A stretch of 64,000 nt of DNA from Pseudoalteromonas sp. DL-6 (GCF_004328665.1 NZ_CP019770.1:1674001-1738000), one strand, 5' to 3'; counted from the first letter of the stretch, positions 1 through 9,501 are shown. The notes: a model not told the origin generated them from the letters alone. Translations and numbers: made by a program.

Positions 1-171
1 CGGCGTGTTGAATACACGGTGCTTTCCGTATTTTTCTTGTAAGCCTGATGTTGCTCTAAAAACGCCGCCAAAATAACCCACGTCTTCACCAAAAATACAC
101 GCTTGAGGGTGTTCATTCATGGTGATATCTAAAGCAGAATTAATTGCATGTAGCATGTTCATTTTAGCCAT
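1..171 (-). CDS. bkdA2: Branched-chain 2-oxo acid dehydrogenase E1 beta subunit (partial, N-terminus only)
   Basis: The gene runs off the left edge, leaving about the first 57 residues. The reading begins [14 protein letters not shown] and continues through a [10 protein letters not shown] segment, typical of the N-terminus of E1-beta subunits of 2-oxo acid dehydrogenases. The start codon overlaps the stop of the preceding E1-alpha gene by one base (TAATG), so the two are translationally coupled. With E1-alpha it forms the thiamine-dependent decarboxylase of the branched-chain keto acid dehydrogenase complex, used to degrade valine, leucine and isoleucine. The E2 subunit should follow outside the window. 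Assignment to the branched-chain rather than the pyruvate enzyme rests on the E1-alpha sequence. Confidence 0.9.
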   Translation of the reverse strand, partial: MAKMNMLHAINSALDITMNEHPQACIFGEDVGYFGGVFRATSGLQEKYGKHRVFNTP

Positions 172-1385
172 TACTTAATTCTCCCTGCTGTTGTTGGATA
201 GGCATCAGGATGAGCTTTTATATGTGTTTTAAGCTCATCATATTGGCGTTGTAAAGATGGAATTGGCGTGTCATACACATCAGAAATTAATTCTTCTAAG
301 GCTGGTTTATCAATTACTTCAGCCCGTTTAAGCGCCGCTAAAATATCATCACGAATTGTTTCTTTGGCTTTTATATCTTCTGCATCATCTAACCAGTTTT
401 GTTTCACTAGCCATTTTCTAAAGCGCTCAATTGGGCACGCTTTATAGTTTGCTTCTTCGTCTTTTGACCGGTAGCCACTAGGGTCGTCTGATGTTGAGTG
501 CGCCCCTAAACGATAGGCTATCGATTCAATCAGTACAGGTTCACCTTGAGTTGCTGCAATTTCTCGGGCTTTTTTAGTTGCTGCATAAACAGCGAGTGCA
601 TCGCTGCCATCAACACGTATGGTTTTAATACCATACCCTACGCCACGCGATGCAATACCATCACCTTTAAATTGTTCATCAGCTGGGGTAGAAATAGCAT
701 AACCATTATTACGTGCAAAAAAGATAACCGGTGCCTTGTGCACTGCAGCCATGTTAAGACCTGCGTGAAAATCACCTTCTGAAGCGGCACCTTCACCAAA
801 ATAACAAATGGTGACGTTATCAATAGTGCTTGCTAGTTCACCTGTTTTAGCATCGATATGTTTTACTTTTTGACCGTATGCGTAACCGGTGGCCTGTGGA
901 ATTTGAGTTCCTAATGGCGATGAAATTGTCATGTAGTTAAGTGCTTTAGAACCATAATGGATCGGCATTTGACGGCCTTTACCAAGATCTAATTCGTTAG
1001 AAAACATCTGATTCATAAATTGGTCAAGCGTAAAACCACGGTAATGCAACGCCGCTTGCTCACGGTATTGCGCCATAATCATATCATCTTGATCAAGGGC
1101 TGCCGCAGAGGCTGTTACGGCAGCCTCTTCACCTAAACACTGCATGTAAAAGCTAACACGGCCTTGGCGTTGAGCACCCTGCATACGTTCATCCAATAAA
1201 CGAATAAAACGCATGGTTTCGTATAATTTAATAGCGGTTTGTTTAGAAATGTCAGGTGCAGGAGCACTAGGATGAATGTCGCCGTCCTCAGTTAAAATAC
1301 TAAGGGTTGGAATATTAAGCGCGTGGCCGTCGATGAACTCAAGCTCATGGTTAATATTCAGCGATACGTTATTGGGATTACTCAT
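171..1385 (-). CDS. bkdA1: Branched-chain 2-oxo acid dehydrogenase E1 alpha subunit
   Basis: 404 residues, the full length of a bacterial BCKDH E1-alpha. The thiamine diphosphate site is visible as [11 protein letters not shown] (about 197-207) followed by NNGYAIST (about 226-233). The HSTSDDPS loop (about 296-303), the phosphorylation-loop region in the eukaryotic enzymes, is also present. It catalyses thiamine-dependent decarboxylation of branched-chain 2-oxo acids and reductive acylation of the E2 lipoyl group in the cytoplasm. The start is supported by an AAGG ribosome site seven bases upstream. It is first in an operon with E1-beta, and a 26-bp perfect palindrome lies 112-137 bases upstream, the likely operator. 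The alternative, pyruvate E1-alpha, is less likely because of the long N-terminal extension typical of BCKDH. Confidence 0.93.
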   Translation of the reverse strand: MSNPNNVSLNINHELEFIDGHALNIPTLSILTEDGDIHPSAPAPDISKQTAIKLYETMRFIRLLDERMQGAQRQGRVSFYMQCLGEEAAVTASAAALDQDDMIMAQYREQAALHYRGFTLDQFMNQMFSNELDLGKGRQMPIHYGSKALNYMTISSPLGTQIPQATGYAYGQKVKHIDAKTGELASTIDNVTICYFGEGAASEGDFHAGLNMAAVHKAPVIFFARNNGYAISTPADEQFKGDGIASRGVGYGIKTIRVDGSDALAVYAATKKAREIAATQGEPVLIESIAYRLGAHSTSDDPSGYRSKDEEANYKACPIERFRKWLVKQNWLDDAEDIKAKETIRDDILAALKRAEVIDKPALEELISDVYDTPIPSLQRQYDELKTHIKAHPDAYPTTAGRIK

Positions 1386-1496
1386 AACCTACCTTCTCTT
1401 GTTGTCGGTATCACAGTGCCCCTTTAAATTATTATTATGGGTGATTGTTGCTGAATAAACTTTGCAACATCTGCACTGTATTTAATTAAAGCTGCC

Positions 1497-1522
1497 AACA
1501 CTTTACGTTAACGTAAAGTGTT
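1497..1522. promoter_or_regulatory. 26-bp perfect palindrome, likely operator of the bkd operon
   Basis: Thirteen bases on each side are exactly complementary; the core reads TTTACGTTAACGTAAA. It lies upstream of bkdA1 and downstream of the convergently placed end of astE. ACGT-rich palindromes of this kind are, as I recall, the operators of the MerR-family regulator LiuR, which controls branched-chain amino acid degradation in Alteromonadales. The palindrome is seen directly; the regulator is inferred. It is not followed by a T-run in either direction, which argues against a terminator. Confidence 0.7.
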
Positions 1523-1650
1523 ATTCAACAAAACTGTGACCAAACAAAAGTAAATATTGAGCAAAAAACTGGCAAGTTAACTATACATAAAATTAACCAC
1601 TTATTAATCAGTTGGTTAAACTTTAATAACAAGTGGTCTGATGTGTTGAA

Positions 1651-2703
1651 TTAACTAAAGCGGCTGTCTACTTGCATAGGGACAACCGTTAATAGTGCAC
1701 GTTGTCCAATAGCAACTTGTGCGTTAGGAAAAATAATCGCTTCCCCTTCTACGTCCGCATAAATTGCATTATCACCATCAGTTGCTAAAAGCTCACCCTT
1801 TGCAAAGCCTGTAAAGTTCTCGGCATCATCAGAAAACGGAAAGCTAAAGTTTTGTTCTGTTCGGTTAATTGTGCGATGAACAGAAAACAACTCAAAGTCA
1901 TTTGCATTAAATTTAGGGTATTCCACTTCTTTTTGACTAATTAATGCAGTTAATGTTTGCTTGGTTTTTGCAAAGCGTGACATGTCGTTTTCACCAAAGG
2001 GTTTTACTTGCCCAAGCTCAACGGTAAACGAATCAGCCCCATGCACAAACGATGAATAGTAGCTAAACGTGGTAGCAGGTGATTTCATCATTAATACCGT
2101 ATTCACACCACAACTTAATAAAAATTGCAGTTGCGACTTTTTCCACGGCTTACCATGTAAAAATGGGTAAACAGCAAACTTTTCATTTTTAGAACCACGA
2201 ATAGCGGTATGTAAATCATAATGACAGCGATACGTGTCCTGCTCTGAGCGTGCATAAAAATCGCTAACGTAATGTTCAAGTTTTGCAGCACGAACACGTT
2301 CGTCGTTCATCGCAATGCCATCAACAGTATGGTAACCGTTAAACAAGCGGTTTAAGTTCTCTTCTACAAAGCGTTTACCAATATTAATTGACTGAGGGTT
2401 ACCAAAAATAAATAAAACCCGTTGTTGTAATTCAAGTTGCCCACTAATAATGTGTTTAATCAGTTCATCGCAAATTTCAATGGGGGCTGTTTCATTGCCA
2501 TGAATGGCACTTGAAAGCACCACATTCTTTGACGTTATACAATCAGGTTCAAACTCAATCACACCGGTATCATGCACAGTTACTTGCGTATTATTATTAA
2601 GGGTAAATTGGCCTGCATCCAAATGCCATTCATGGTTTCGAGAAAGGGTTAAAAAATCACCATCATGTTTTAATTGATTAATATATTCTGAAGTGGCTGA
2701 CAT
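1651..2703 (-). CDS. astE: Succinylglutamate desuccinylase
   Basis: 350 residues from the ATG at 2703; a GTG codon one position earlier is unlikely because the AGGG ribosome site is better spaced from the ATG. It belongs to the zinc carboxypeptidase-like AstE/AspA family, with HGNE (about 68-71) and DLHTAIRG (about 163-170) supplying zinc ligands. It hydrolyses N-succinylglutamate to succinate and glutamate, the last step of the arginine succinyltransferase pathway. The other ast genes are not here, so the gene stands alone between pgm and bkd. The pgm terminator sits only about 33 bases upstream of the start, leaving little room for a dedicated promoter. Confidence 0.93.
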   Translation of the reverse strand: MSATSEYINQLKHDGDFLTLSRNHEWHLDAGQFTLNNNTQVTVHDTGVIEFEPDCITSKNVVLSSAIHGNETAPIEICDELIKHIISGQLELQQRVLFIFGNPQSINIGKRFVEENLNRLFNGYHTVDGIAMNDERVRAAKLEHYVSDFYARSEQDTYRCHYDLHTAIRGSKNEKFAVYPFLHGKPWKKSQLQFLLSCGVNTVLMMKSPATTFSYYSSFVHGADSFTVELGQVKPFGENDMSRFAKTKQTLTALISQKEVEYPKFNANDFELFSVHRTINRTEQNFSFPFSDDAENFTGFAKGELLATDGDNAIYADVEGEAIIFPNAQVAIGQRALLTVVPMQVDSRFS

Positions 2704-2741
2704 CACTATAAAGCCCTTTTTGTTTTATAAATTGTAGATAC

Positions 2742-2770
2742 AAAAACGGCTGAATAAATCAGCCGTTTTT
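2742..2770. terminator. Rho-independent terminator between pgm and astE
   Basis: A 12-bp stem with AAAAACGGCTGA on one side and its exact complement on the other, a five-base loop, and A/T runs on both flanks. It lies 16 bases after the pgm stop codon on the minus strand. Confidence 0.85.
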
Positions 2771-2785
2771 AATTTTAATAGCAGA

Positions 2786-4423
2786 TTAGCTAATTACTGA
2801 ATCAACCAGTTTTTTAGCTTCTTTTTCTAATAAGGCTAAGTGCTCTTCGCCTTTAAATGATTCTAGATATATTTTATATATATCTTCAGTACCTGAAGGA
2901 CGCGCTGCAAACCAGCCGCTTTCAGTTACTACTTTTAAACCACCAATTGCCGCATTATTACCTGGCGCATGAGTAAGTTTTTGTAAAATGGCTTCACCCG
3001 CTAAGGTATCTGCTTTTACGTCATTTGCACTGAGCGCTTTTAATCGTGATTTTTGCTCAGGCGTTGCCGGCGCATCTAAACGTTTATAAAGTGGCGCACC
3101 AAACTCTTGTTCTAGCTCTTTATATAACGCAGACGGTGTTTTACCTGTAACTGCAAGAATTTCAGCGGCAAGTAGCCCCATGATAAAGCCATCTTTGTCT
3201 GTACACCAAACGCTGCCATCAAAACGTAAAAAAGCAGCACCAGCACTTTCTTCACCACCAAAAGCCAATTTACCTTTATTTAACCCCTCAACAAACCATT
3301 TAAAACCAACCGGCACTTCTTTAACTTTACGGTTATTACGCTCAGTGACTTTATCAATCATTGAGCTAGAAACGAGGGTTTTACCAATTTCAACACTGGC
3401 ATCCCAGTCACGATGTGTTAGCAAATAATCAATGGCTACCGCTAAAAAGTGATTTGGGTTCATTAATCCGTCTGGTGTTACTATGCCATGGCGGTCATAA
3501 TCAGGGTCATTACCTATCGATAAATCAAAATCATCTTTAAGGGCAATTAAATTCGCCATTGAATAAGGCGATGAGCAATCCATACGAATTTTGCCATCTT
3601 TATCCAGCGGCATAAATGCAAAACGCGGATCAACACTGTCATTCACAACGGTTAAATCTAGATTATATTTTTTAGCAATCACTGGCCAAAAGTTAATGCC
3701 TGAACCACCTAATGGATCGATACCAATTTTAATACCTGCATCACTAATCGCTTTTAAGTTAACAATGTTTTCTAGATCATTAATGTACGGTGTCATTAAA
3801 TCTTCATAGCGGATAAAACCAGAACGCGACGCTTTAGCAAACGGAAACAGTTCTACTTCAACTAGGTCTTCGAGTAAAAGCTGATTGGCTCTATCTTCAA
3901 TCCATTTTGTTACATCTGTATCTGCAGGACCGCCGTTAGGTGGGTTGTATTTAAAACCGCCATCTTCCGGTGGATTATGAGACGGAGTAACAACAATGCC
4001 ATCGGCTAATTCATTCGGGTGGTTTTTATTGTAGCTAACAATAGCGTGACTAATTACCGGTGTTGGTGTGAAGTCGCCATTTTCTTGGGTGATCACTTGC
4101 ACTTCGTTAGCAACCAGCACTTCTATCGCTGAGTTAAAGGCCGCTTCGCTTAACGCGTGGGTGTCTTTACCTAAAAATAATGGACCAAATATATCGTTTT
4201 GCTTTCTGTAATCACAAATAGCTTGGGTAATTGATAATATATGTGACTCATTAAATTTCACATCATACGCACAACCACGGTGCCCTGAGGTTCCAAAGGC
4301 AACACAATGTTCTGGGTTTTGCTCTAGATCAGGCTCATTTAAATAATACGCAGACACTAGCTTTGGTACATTCACTAAAACCGATTGTGGTGCAGTTTTG
4401 CCTGCGCCGGAATGAATTGCCAT
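2786..4423 (-). CDS. pgm: Phosphoglucomutase (alpha-D-glucose phosphate specific)
   Basis: 545 residues, matching E. coli Pgm. It interconverts glucose 1-phosphate and glucose 6-phosphate, feeding UDP-glucose and envelope polysaccharide synthesis. Visible signatures are GTSGHRG (about 44-50), the phosphoserine loop TPSHNPP (146-152), the magnesium loop NDPDYDRHG near 305, and the phosphate-binding [11 protein letters not shown] segment near the C-terminus. AAGGA precedes the ATG by about six bases. It lies nine bases downstream of seqA, the same seqA-pgm order as E. coli, so the two are probably co-transcribed; a strong terminator follows. Confidence 0.97.
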   Translation of the reverse strand: MAIHSGAGKTAPQSVLVNVPKLVSAYYLNEPDLEQNPEHCVAFGTSGHRGCAYDVKFNESHILSITQAICDYRKQNDIFGPLFLGKDTHALSEAAFNSAIEVLVANEVQVITQENGDFTPTPVISHAIVSYNKNHPNELADGIVVTPSHNPPEDGGFKYNPPNGGPADTDVTKWIEDRANQLLLEDLVEVELFPFAKASRSGFIRYEDLMTPYINDLENIVNLKAISDAGIKIGIDPLGGSGINFWPVIAKKYNLDLTVVNDSVDPRFAFMPLDKDGKIRMDCSSPYSMANLIALKDDFDLSIGNDPDYDRHGIVTPDGLMNPNHFLAVAIDYLLTHRDWDASVEIGKTLVSSSMIDKVTERNNRKVKEVPVGFKWFVEGLNKGKLAFGGEESAGAAFLRFDGSVWCTDKDGFIMGLLAAEILAVTGKTPSALYKELEQEFGAPLYKRLDAPATPEQKSRLKALSANDVKADTLAGEAILQKLTHAPGNNAAIGGLKVVTESGWFAARPSGTEDIYKIYLESFKGEEHLALLEKEAKKLVDSVIS

Positions 4424-4432
4424 GGTATTTCC

Positions 4433-5017
4433 TTAAAGATAATCACGAATTTTTTCAGCTTGCTCATTGCTATAGCCTAAGCTAAGTGCAACTTCATGCA
4501 GCATCATTTTTTTACGTGTAGTATTCGAATTGGTCATCACCCAATATTCACTGTCGGTGATGTTTTTAGGGTTCATACTACTGCCGCTATTGACTAAGTC
4601 TTCTTTACTGGTCGCAAAATAAACACGATCGCGGCCTTTTATATCTAGCACTGCTGAAAAGTCAGTTTTGTGCGTTCGGTAAAATGCACTTAATATAAAT
4701 AAGAAACGACCAACAACACCTTTTTGCATTGCCAGTTCTTCTTTATTTAAAATATTAAATACGTTTGCATTCTTTTTATTTACTGGCGCTTTCGCCACAG
4801 AGGCTGGCTGTTCAACGACAGCTACTTGTTGTTCTTCAGATGAATTAGACACACTAACGGTTTCATTTTTATGATCAGTGTCTGATTTTGTGGTGTGAAT
4901 TTTTTCGCCGCTGAGATTTAATAAACGACGTAAAATAGTCGATGCACTTTCACCAATACTCTGGGTATTGCTAGCAATGTACTGATATAACTCGTCGTCT
5001 ATGTCGATTTGTTTCAT
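4433..5017 (-). CDS. seqA: SeqA, negative modulator of replication initiation
   Basis: 194 residues from the ATG at 5017; that codon has an AGGAAG ribosome site and gives the usual start MKQIDIDDELY, while the longer frame adds eight residues with no family match. The N-terminal oligomerisation helix pair is followed by a low-complexity linker (about 50-90), which is variable in the family. The C-terminal DNA-binding domain contains FLFILSAFYR and the NTTRKK loop that contacts hemimethylated GATC. SeqA sequesters newly replicated oriC and GATC clusters, which implies Dam methylation in this organism. It is divergent from the ybfF-like esterase and followed by pgm. Confidence 0.95.
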   Translation of the reverse strand: MKQIDIDDELYQYIASNTQSIGESASTILRRLLNLSGEKIHTTKSDTDHKNETVSVSNSSEEQQVAVVEQPASVAKAPVNKKNANVFNILNKEELAMQKGVVGRFLFILSAFYRTHKTDFSAVLDIKGRDRVYFATSKEDLVNSGSSMNPKNITDSEYWVMTNSNTTRKKMMLHEVALSLGYSNEQAEKIRDYL

Positions 5018-5239
5018 GTTCTTCCTGTCATTACGGGTCACATTTTTCTTTCGATATGATTATACCCAATCCAGTTAGAAATGCGAGTTACAACCCACGC
5101 TACCCTAAACATATAATTAATAATGACCAAATAATCAGGGAGCTAGCTATCTTTGCATCCAGCGTTTAAATAATATCTGTATTTTTTGCTTTTTAAGTTA
5201 ATGCTCGGCAAACTATGCGCAAAATTATGGGAGATGTTT

Positions 5240-6007
5240 ATGCAATTAAATTACAAACAAATTGGTCAAGGTTCTGATGTTGTTTTGATCCATGGACTGT
5301 TTGGCTCTTTAGAAAATCTTAATGTGATTGCAAAGCCATTAAGTGAACACTTTCGCGTAACCAATGTCGATTTACGAAACCATGGTCTTTCCCCGCACAG
5401 TGATGAAATGGATTACTTAGCCATGGCCAATGATATTGTGCAATTAATGGCGACATTAAAAATACAAAAAGCACACCTTATAGGGCATTCTATGGGTGGT
5501 AAAGTGGCGATGCAAGTTGCATTAACCCATAGCGAGTTGGTTGACAAATTAGTGGTACTTGATATTGCCCCAGTTAGCTACCCGGCTCGTCATACCAAAA
5601 TTCTTGAGGCATTAAATGCAGTAAAAAATACCGATATTGGTGATAGAAAGCAAGCTGATTTAATAATGCAACCGTATATAGAAGAGCTAGGAGTACGTCA
5701 GTTTTTATTAAAGAGCTTATATAAAAATGATGAAGGAAAATTTGTTTGGCGATTCAATTTATCAGTGCTTGATAATAAATATTCAACAATTACCGACAAC
5801 ATTAATGCAAATAATTCTTGTTTATGCGAAACTCTGTTTATTAAAGGTAATGACTCTGACTACATTTTAGCTGAGCACCGTGAAGCAATTAATTCGCTGT
5901 TTAAAAATGTAAGTGCAAAAATTATCCATGGTGCGGGTCATTGGTTGCATGCCCAAAAACCACAGGCTGTAAACAAAGCAATCAATGATTTTTTAACTGC
6001 AGTTTAA
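5240..6007 (+). CDS. ybfF: Alpha/beta-hydrolase esterase (YbfF-like)
   Basis: 255 residues from the ATG at 5240, chosen because GGGAG at 5229-5233 is correctly spaced from it; the frame extends upstream without a better site. Alpha/beta-hydrolase fold: HGLFGS oxyanion-hole region near the N-terminus, nucleophile elbow GHSMGGK, and catalytic His in GAGHWLHAQKP near the C-terminus. E. coli YbfF is an esterase active on short acyl and acyl-CoA thioesters; the physiological substrate is unclear. Position beside seqA matches E. coli. The call rests on both the motifs and the synteny. Confidence 0.9.
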   Translation: MQLNYKQIGQGSDVVLIHGLFGSLENLNVIAKPLSEHFRVTNVDLRNHGLSPHSDEMDYLAMANDIVQLMATLKIQKAHLIGHSMGGKVAMQVALTHSELVDKLVVLDIAPVSYPARHTKILEALNAVKNTDIGDRKQADLIMQPYIEELGVRQFLLKSLYKNDEGKFVWRFNLSVLDNKYSTITDNINANNSCLCETLFIKGNDSDYILAEHREAINSLFKNVSAKIIHGAGHWLHAQKPQAVNKAINDFLTAV

Positions 6008-6062
6008 TGTTATTTTTGTGGCGTGTTTTTGATTTATCACACTAAATAATTAAAGATTTATG

Positions 6063-6071
6063 TGCTATAGT
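6063..6071 (+). promoter_or_regulatory. Extended -10 promoter candidate for the DUF2788-ybfE-fldA run
   Basis: TGCTATAGT fits the extended -10 pattern TGnTATAAT with one mismatch, 32 bases before the DUF2788 start. No good -35 hexamer is seen at normal spacing, as is common for extended -10 promoters. Confidence 0.45.
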
Positions 6072-6102
6072 ACGCGCCGTTTAATTTAAAGGTTATACGT
6101 CG

Positions 6103-6324
6103 ATGGTCAGTCAGTTTATTAACGAATTTGATACCTTAGGGTTGTATTTTGGCTTAGCAGGTATTTTTATTTTTATCGGCTTGGCAATAAAAGACGTACT
6201 GAAAAGCGGCAATGTGCCTAAATTTGGTCGTTATATTGTGTGGCTGGTACTTTTTTTAGGTTGCTCTGGCTTTATTGCCAAAGGACTTATTCAGGTATTT
6301 TGGCAAGGTGCGGGTGTAGGTTAA
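6103..6324 (+). CDS. DUF2788 small membrane protein
   Basis: 73 residues with two predicted membrane segments (about 13-30 and 45-65) joined by a short basic loop. It resembles the DUF2788 family of small gammaproteobacterial inner-membrane proteins, whose function is unknown. It is directly followed by the ybfE-like gene two bases after its stop, so the two are probably co-transcribed with fldA. Real-gene status is supported by an extended -10 promoter upstream and by the compact spacing. Confidence 0.8.
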   Translation: MVSQFINEFDTLGLYFGLAGIFIFIGLAIKDVLKSGNVPKFGRYIVWLVLFLGCSGFIAKGLIQVFWQGAGVG

Positions 6325-6326
6325 GC

Positions 6327-6605
6327 ATGGCCAAGTCAGAAACAGATAGAACAACGCTTGATTTATTTGAATACGAGAAACGTCCAGGTAGACCAAAAAC
6401 CAATCCCCTTCCACGGGATATGCAGTTAAAGGTCAATAAACGTAATCAAATAAAAAGAGATAAAGCACGTGGTTTAAAGCGTGTTGAATTTAAAGTTTCG
6501 TCACAGTTGTATCAGGCTTTGAGTGATATGGCAGATGCACAAAATATTAGCCGTAGTGCGTTGATCGAAACAATTTTACAAGAAAGATTGGCTATTGATA
6601 GATAA
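6327..6605 (+). CDS. ybfE: YbfE-like ribbon-helix-helix-type protein
   Basis: 92 residues from the ATG at 6327, which begins MAKSETDRTTLDLFEYEK. The C-terminal half (FKVSSQLYQALSDMADAQNISRSALIETIL) reads as a ribbon-helix-helix DNA-binding fold, and the N-terminal half is basic. It matches E. coli YbfE in position, between ybfF and fldA; YbfE is described there as LexA-regulated. I find no CTG-N10-CAG LexA box in the upstream intergenic region, so SOS control is not evident. DNA binding is inferred from the fold; the target is unknown. Confidence 0.82.
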   Translation: MAKSETDRTTLDLFEYEKRPGRPKTNPLPRDMQLKVNKRNQIKRDKARGLKRVEFKVSSQLYQALSDMADAQNISRSALIETILQERLAIDR

Positions 6606-6618
6606 AAGGTTTAAATCC

Positions 6619-7146
6619 ATGGCAAGTGTAGGCATTTTTTTCGGAAGTGACACAGGTAACACAGAACACGTAGCAAAAATGATCCAAAAAGAATTGGGTA
6701 AAAAGCTCGTTGCTGTGCATGACATTGCAAAAAGCTCTAAAGAAGAGATTGCTGAATTTGATCTGATCTTATTCGGTATTCCAACTTGGTACTATGGCGA
6801 AGCGCAGTGTGATTGGGATGACTTTTTTCCTGAGCTTGAAGAAGTAAGCTTTGAAGGTAAGCTAGTAGCTATTTTTGGCTGTGGCGACCAAGAAGACTAT
6901 GCAGAATACTTCTTAGACGCTATGGGTATGATCAACGATATCGTAACAGAGCGTGGTGCCATTGTTGTTGGACATTGGCCAACAGACAGCTATGATTTTG
7001 AAGCATCAAAAGGTATGGCTGATGACAAGCACTTTGTAGGCTTAGGTATTGATGAAGACCGTCAGCCGGAACTAACAGAGCAACGTGTTAAACAATGGTG
7101 TGCTCAAGTATATGATGAGATGTGCTTAAGTGAGTTAGCAGATTAA
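6619..7146 (+). CDS. fldA: Flavodoxin (FldA, long-chain)
   Basis: 175 residues from the ATG at 6619, with AAAAGG about nine bases upstream; the frame extends eight codons further into ybfE without support. The FMN phosphate loop SDTGNTE is at residues 10-16 and FGIPTWYYGE carries the aromatic residue that stacks on the flavin. It is a low-potential one-electron carrier used by reductases and radical-SAM enzymes. Its order before fur is the same as in E. coli. A perfect hairpin follows, so fur can be expressed separately. Confidence 0.97.
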   Translation: MASVGIFFGSDTGNTEHVAKMIQKELGKKLVAVHDIAKSSKEEIAEFDLILFGIPTWYYGEAQCDWDDFFPELEEVSFEGKLVAIFGCGDQEDYAEYFLDAMGMINDIVTERGAIVVGHWPTDSYDFEASKGMADDKHFVGLGIDEDRQPELTEQRVKQWCAQVYDEMCLSELAD

Positions 7147-7158
7147 TCCCCCCTTTTT

Positions 7159-7195
7159 ATGCTAACTGTTTAAAATATTATCAAACAGTTAGCAT
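7159..7195 (+). terminator. Terminator after fldA
   Basis: A 13-bp perfect inverted repeat (ATGCTAACTGTTT and its complement) with an 11-base loop, followed by TTTT. It begins 13 bases after the fldA stop. The T-run is short, so read-through into fur is possible. Confidence 0.65.
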
Positions 7196-7209
7196 TTTCC
7201 GCGTTAATA

Positions 7210-7223
7210 TTGATATAGATCAA
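7210..7223. promoter_or_regulatory. FNR-type box upstream of fur
   Basis: TTGATATAGATCAA is an exact match to the FNR/Anr consensus TTGAT-N4-ATCAA. It lies about 105-118 bases before the fur start codon, close to a class-I activator position relative to the TATAAC -10 candidate at 7299-7304. The match is direct; binding is inferred. Confidence 0.6.
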
Positions 7224-7278
7224 TTGTTCTTTGCACTTCCTGCTAAGGCACGTTATCCTAACTGTTATTGTGACGAGT

Positions 7279-7304
7279 ACATCTTGCAAGATGTCTAGTA
7301 TAAC
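7279..7304 (+). promoter_or_regulatory. fur promoter region with 16-bp perfect palindrome
   Basis: ACATCTTGCAAGATGT (7279-7294) is perfectly palindromic and sits four bases upstream of a -10-like TATAAC (7299-7304), overlapping where RNA polymerase contacts the -35/spacer. It does not resemble the Fur box. It may be a repressor or activator site for fur. Confidence 0.5.
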
Positions 7305-7327
7305 TAAATAAAATTGAGACAGATTTA

Positions 7328-7771
7328 ATGACTGATCATAACTTGGAACTTAAAAAAGCCGGGCTAAAGGTAACTTTACCGCGTATTAAAATTTTAGAGA
7401 TTCTTCAATCTCCAGATAACCAACACATAAGCGCTGAAGATGTTTACAAGGTTTTATTAGATCTAGGCGAAGAAATTGGTCTTGCGACTGTTTACCGTGT
7501 TTTAAACCAATTTGATGATGCGGGTATTGTAAGTCGTCATCATTTTGAAGGTGGTAAGTCTGTATTTGAACTTTCTGGTAGTACTCACCATGACCATTTA
7601 GTATGTTTAAAGTGTGGCAAAGTTGTTGAGTTTGAAGATGACTTAATTGAACGTCGTCAACTCGAGATTGCTGAAGAAAACGGTATTAAGCTAACTAACC
7701 ACTCTCTTTACCTATACGGTGAGTGTGAAGATAAAGACGCATGTAAGGCGTTTGCACAAAACAACAGTTAA
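7328..7771 (+). CDS. fur: Ferric uptake regulator Fur
   Basis: 147 residues, the normal Fur length. An N-terminal winged helix (KAGLKVTLPRIKILE to about residue 80) is followed by the metal-binding dimer domain with HHDHLVCLKCGK and the second cysteine pair CEDKDAC. It represses iron-uptake genes when loaded with ferrous iron. It has its own promoter region holding an FNR-type box and a 16-bp palindrome, and ends at a bidirectional terminator shared with convergent glnS. Confidence 0.97.
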   Translation: MTDHNLELKKAGLKVTLPRIKILEILQSPDNQHISAEDVYKVLLDLGEEIGLATVYRVLNQFDDAGIVSRHHFEGGKSVFELSGSTHHDHLVCLKCGKVVEFEDDLIERRQLEIAEENGIKLTNHSLYLYGECEDKDACKAFAQNNS

Positions 7772-7787
7772 TTTTTATTAATTGCAT

Positions 7788-7816
7788 AAAAAAACCTGCT
7801 TTAAGCAGGTTTTTTT
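7788..7816. terminator. Bidirectional terminator between fur and glnS
   Basis: Near-symmetric hairpin with stem ACCTGCT/AGCAGGT flanked by A7 and T7 runs. It can end both the plus-strand fur transcript and the minus-strand glnS transcript. Confidence 0.9.
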
Positions 7817-7836
7817 GTATCTAAAATAGAGCAGAA

Positions 7837-9501
7837 TTACTTCTGTTCTATTTTAGCCCATGAGTCACGCAGACCTACAGTTTGGTTAAATACCACGCTC
7901 TCTGATTTAGTATCACGTGAAAAATAGCCGGTACGCTCAAACTGGAAACCTTGCGCAGGCTGTGAATTTGCCAGTGAAGGTTCTAGTTTTGCATTATTAA
8001 TAACAACTAACGACTCTGGGTTTAATGTGCTTTCAAAATCTTCTGCTGCTGCAGGATTAGGAACACTGAATAAACGGTCATATAAACGTACTTCCGCCGT
8101 CACTGACTCAGGTGCTGACACCCAATGAATCACCCCTTTTACTTTACGCCCATCGCTTGGGTTTTTGCCCAATGTTTCAGGATCGTAAGTACAGTAAATA
8201 GTGGTAATTTCACCGTTATCATCTTTTTCAACACGTTCGGCTTTAATTACATAAGCACCACGTAAGCGTACTTCTTTATCAAGTACTAAACGTTTGAATT
8301 TATTGTTTGCTTCTTCGCGGAAATCTTCACGTTCAATAAAAATTTCACGGGTAAAAGGCACATCACGGCGACCCATTTCTTCTTTATTTGGGTGATTAGC
8401 AACAGACAATGTTTCAACGGTGTCGACTTGATAATTCTCAATCACGATTTTAACCGGATCAAGTACAGCCATCGCACGCGGTGCATTTTCGTTTAAGTCA
8501 TCACGGATACACGCTTCAAGCATACCCATTTCAACCATATTTTCTTGTTTAGTAATACCAATACGTAAGCAAAATTCACGAATTGAAGCCGGTGTATAAC
8601 CACGACGACGAAGACCCGCAATTGTTGGCATACGTGGGTCATCCCACCCTTCTACCTTATTATTTACCACTAAGTCATTAAGCTTTCGCTTTGACATAAT
8701 AGTGTATTCAAGGTTTAAGCGTGAAAACTCAATTTGCTGAGGGTGACATTCAAGGCTGATGTTATCAAGTACCCAGTCGTAGAGACGACGGTTGTCTTGG
8801 AACTCTAATGTACATAATGAATGTGTTATGCCTTCAAGGGCATCAGAAATACAATGCGTGAAGTCGTACATTGGGTAAATGCACCACTTATCCGCTGTTT
8901 GGTGGTGATGAGCAAAACGAACGCGGTAAATAATTGGATCGCGCAACACCATAAATGAGCTGGCCATATCAATTTTAGCACGGAGAACACATTCACCCTC
9001 TTTGAATTCGCCGTTGCGCATTTTTTCAAATAATGCGAGGTTTTCTTCAACCGAGGTATCGCGATAAGGACTATTTTTACCTGGCTCTTTTAATGTGCCA
9101 CGGTATTCACGTGCTTGATCGGCTGTTAAAAAACACACATACGCTAAACCTTTTTCAATTAGCTCAACTGCATAGCCGTAAAGCACATCAAAATAGTTTG
9201 ACGAATATTTAATCTCACCATCCCAATTAAACCCTAACCACTGTACGTCTTCTTTAATTGAATTAACGTAGTTAATATCTTCTTTTTCTGGGTTTGTATC
9301 GTCAAAACGAAGGTTACATAAACCGTTATAGTCTTTGGCGATACCAAAATTTAGGCAAATTGATTTTGCATGGCCAATATGTAAAAAGCCATTTGGTTCT
9401 GGTGGAAAACGGGTATGCGTTGTGGCATGTTTTCCACTTGCTAAATCTTCATCAATTCGGGTTCTAATAAAGTTACTTGGGCGATTCTCGATTTCCGCCA
9501 T
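7837..9501 (-). CDS. glnS: Glutaminyl-tRNA synthetase
   Basis: 554 residues, the same length as the E. coli enzyme. Class I synthetase: HIGH motif exactly at 41-44 (PNGFLHIGH) and a KMSKS-type MSKRK near 270, followed by the two C-terminal beta-barrel anticodon-binding domains. It charges tRNA-Gln with glutamine in the cytoplasm. AGAGG lies about ten bases upstream of the ATG. It converges on fur through a shared terminator. Confidence 0.98.
   Translation of the reverse strand: MAEIENRPSNFIRTRIDEDLASGKHATTHTRFPPEPNGFLHIGHAKSICLNFGIAKDYNGLCNLRFDDTNPEKEDINYVNSIKEDVQWLGFNWDGEIKYSSNYFDVLYGYAVELIEKGLAYVCFLTADQAREYRGTLKEPGKNSPYRDTSVEENLALFEKMRNGEFKEGECVLRAKIDMASSFMVLRDPIIYRVRFAHHHQTADKWCIYPMYDFTHCISDALEGITHSLCTLEFQDNRRLYDWVLDNISLECHPQQIEFSRLNLEYTIMSKRKLNDLVVNNKVEGWDDPRMPTIAGLRRRGYTPASIREFCLRIGITKQENMVEMGMLEACIRDDLNENAPRAMAVLDPVKIVIENYQVDTVETLSVANHPNKEEMGRRDVPFTREIFIEREDFREEANNKFKRLVLDKEVRLRGAYVIKAERVEKDDNGEITTIYCTYDPETLGKNPSDGRKVKGVIHWVSAPESVTAEVRLYDRLFSVPNPAAAEDFESTLNPESLVVINNAKLEPSLANSQPAQGFQFERTGYFSRDTKSESVVFNQTVGLRDSWAKIEQK

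Noticed and set aside
1593..1636. Two overlapping inverted repeats after astE (TTAACCA/TGGTTAA and ACCACTT/AAGTGGT) as a terminator
   Set aside because: The loops are long, the second arms are interrupted and no T-run follows on the minus strand; termination is not convincing.
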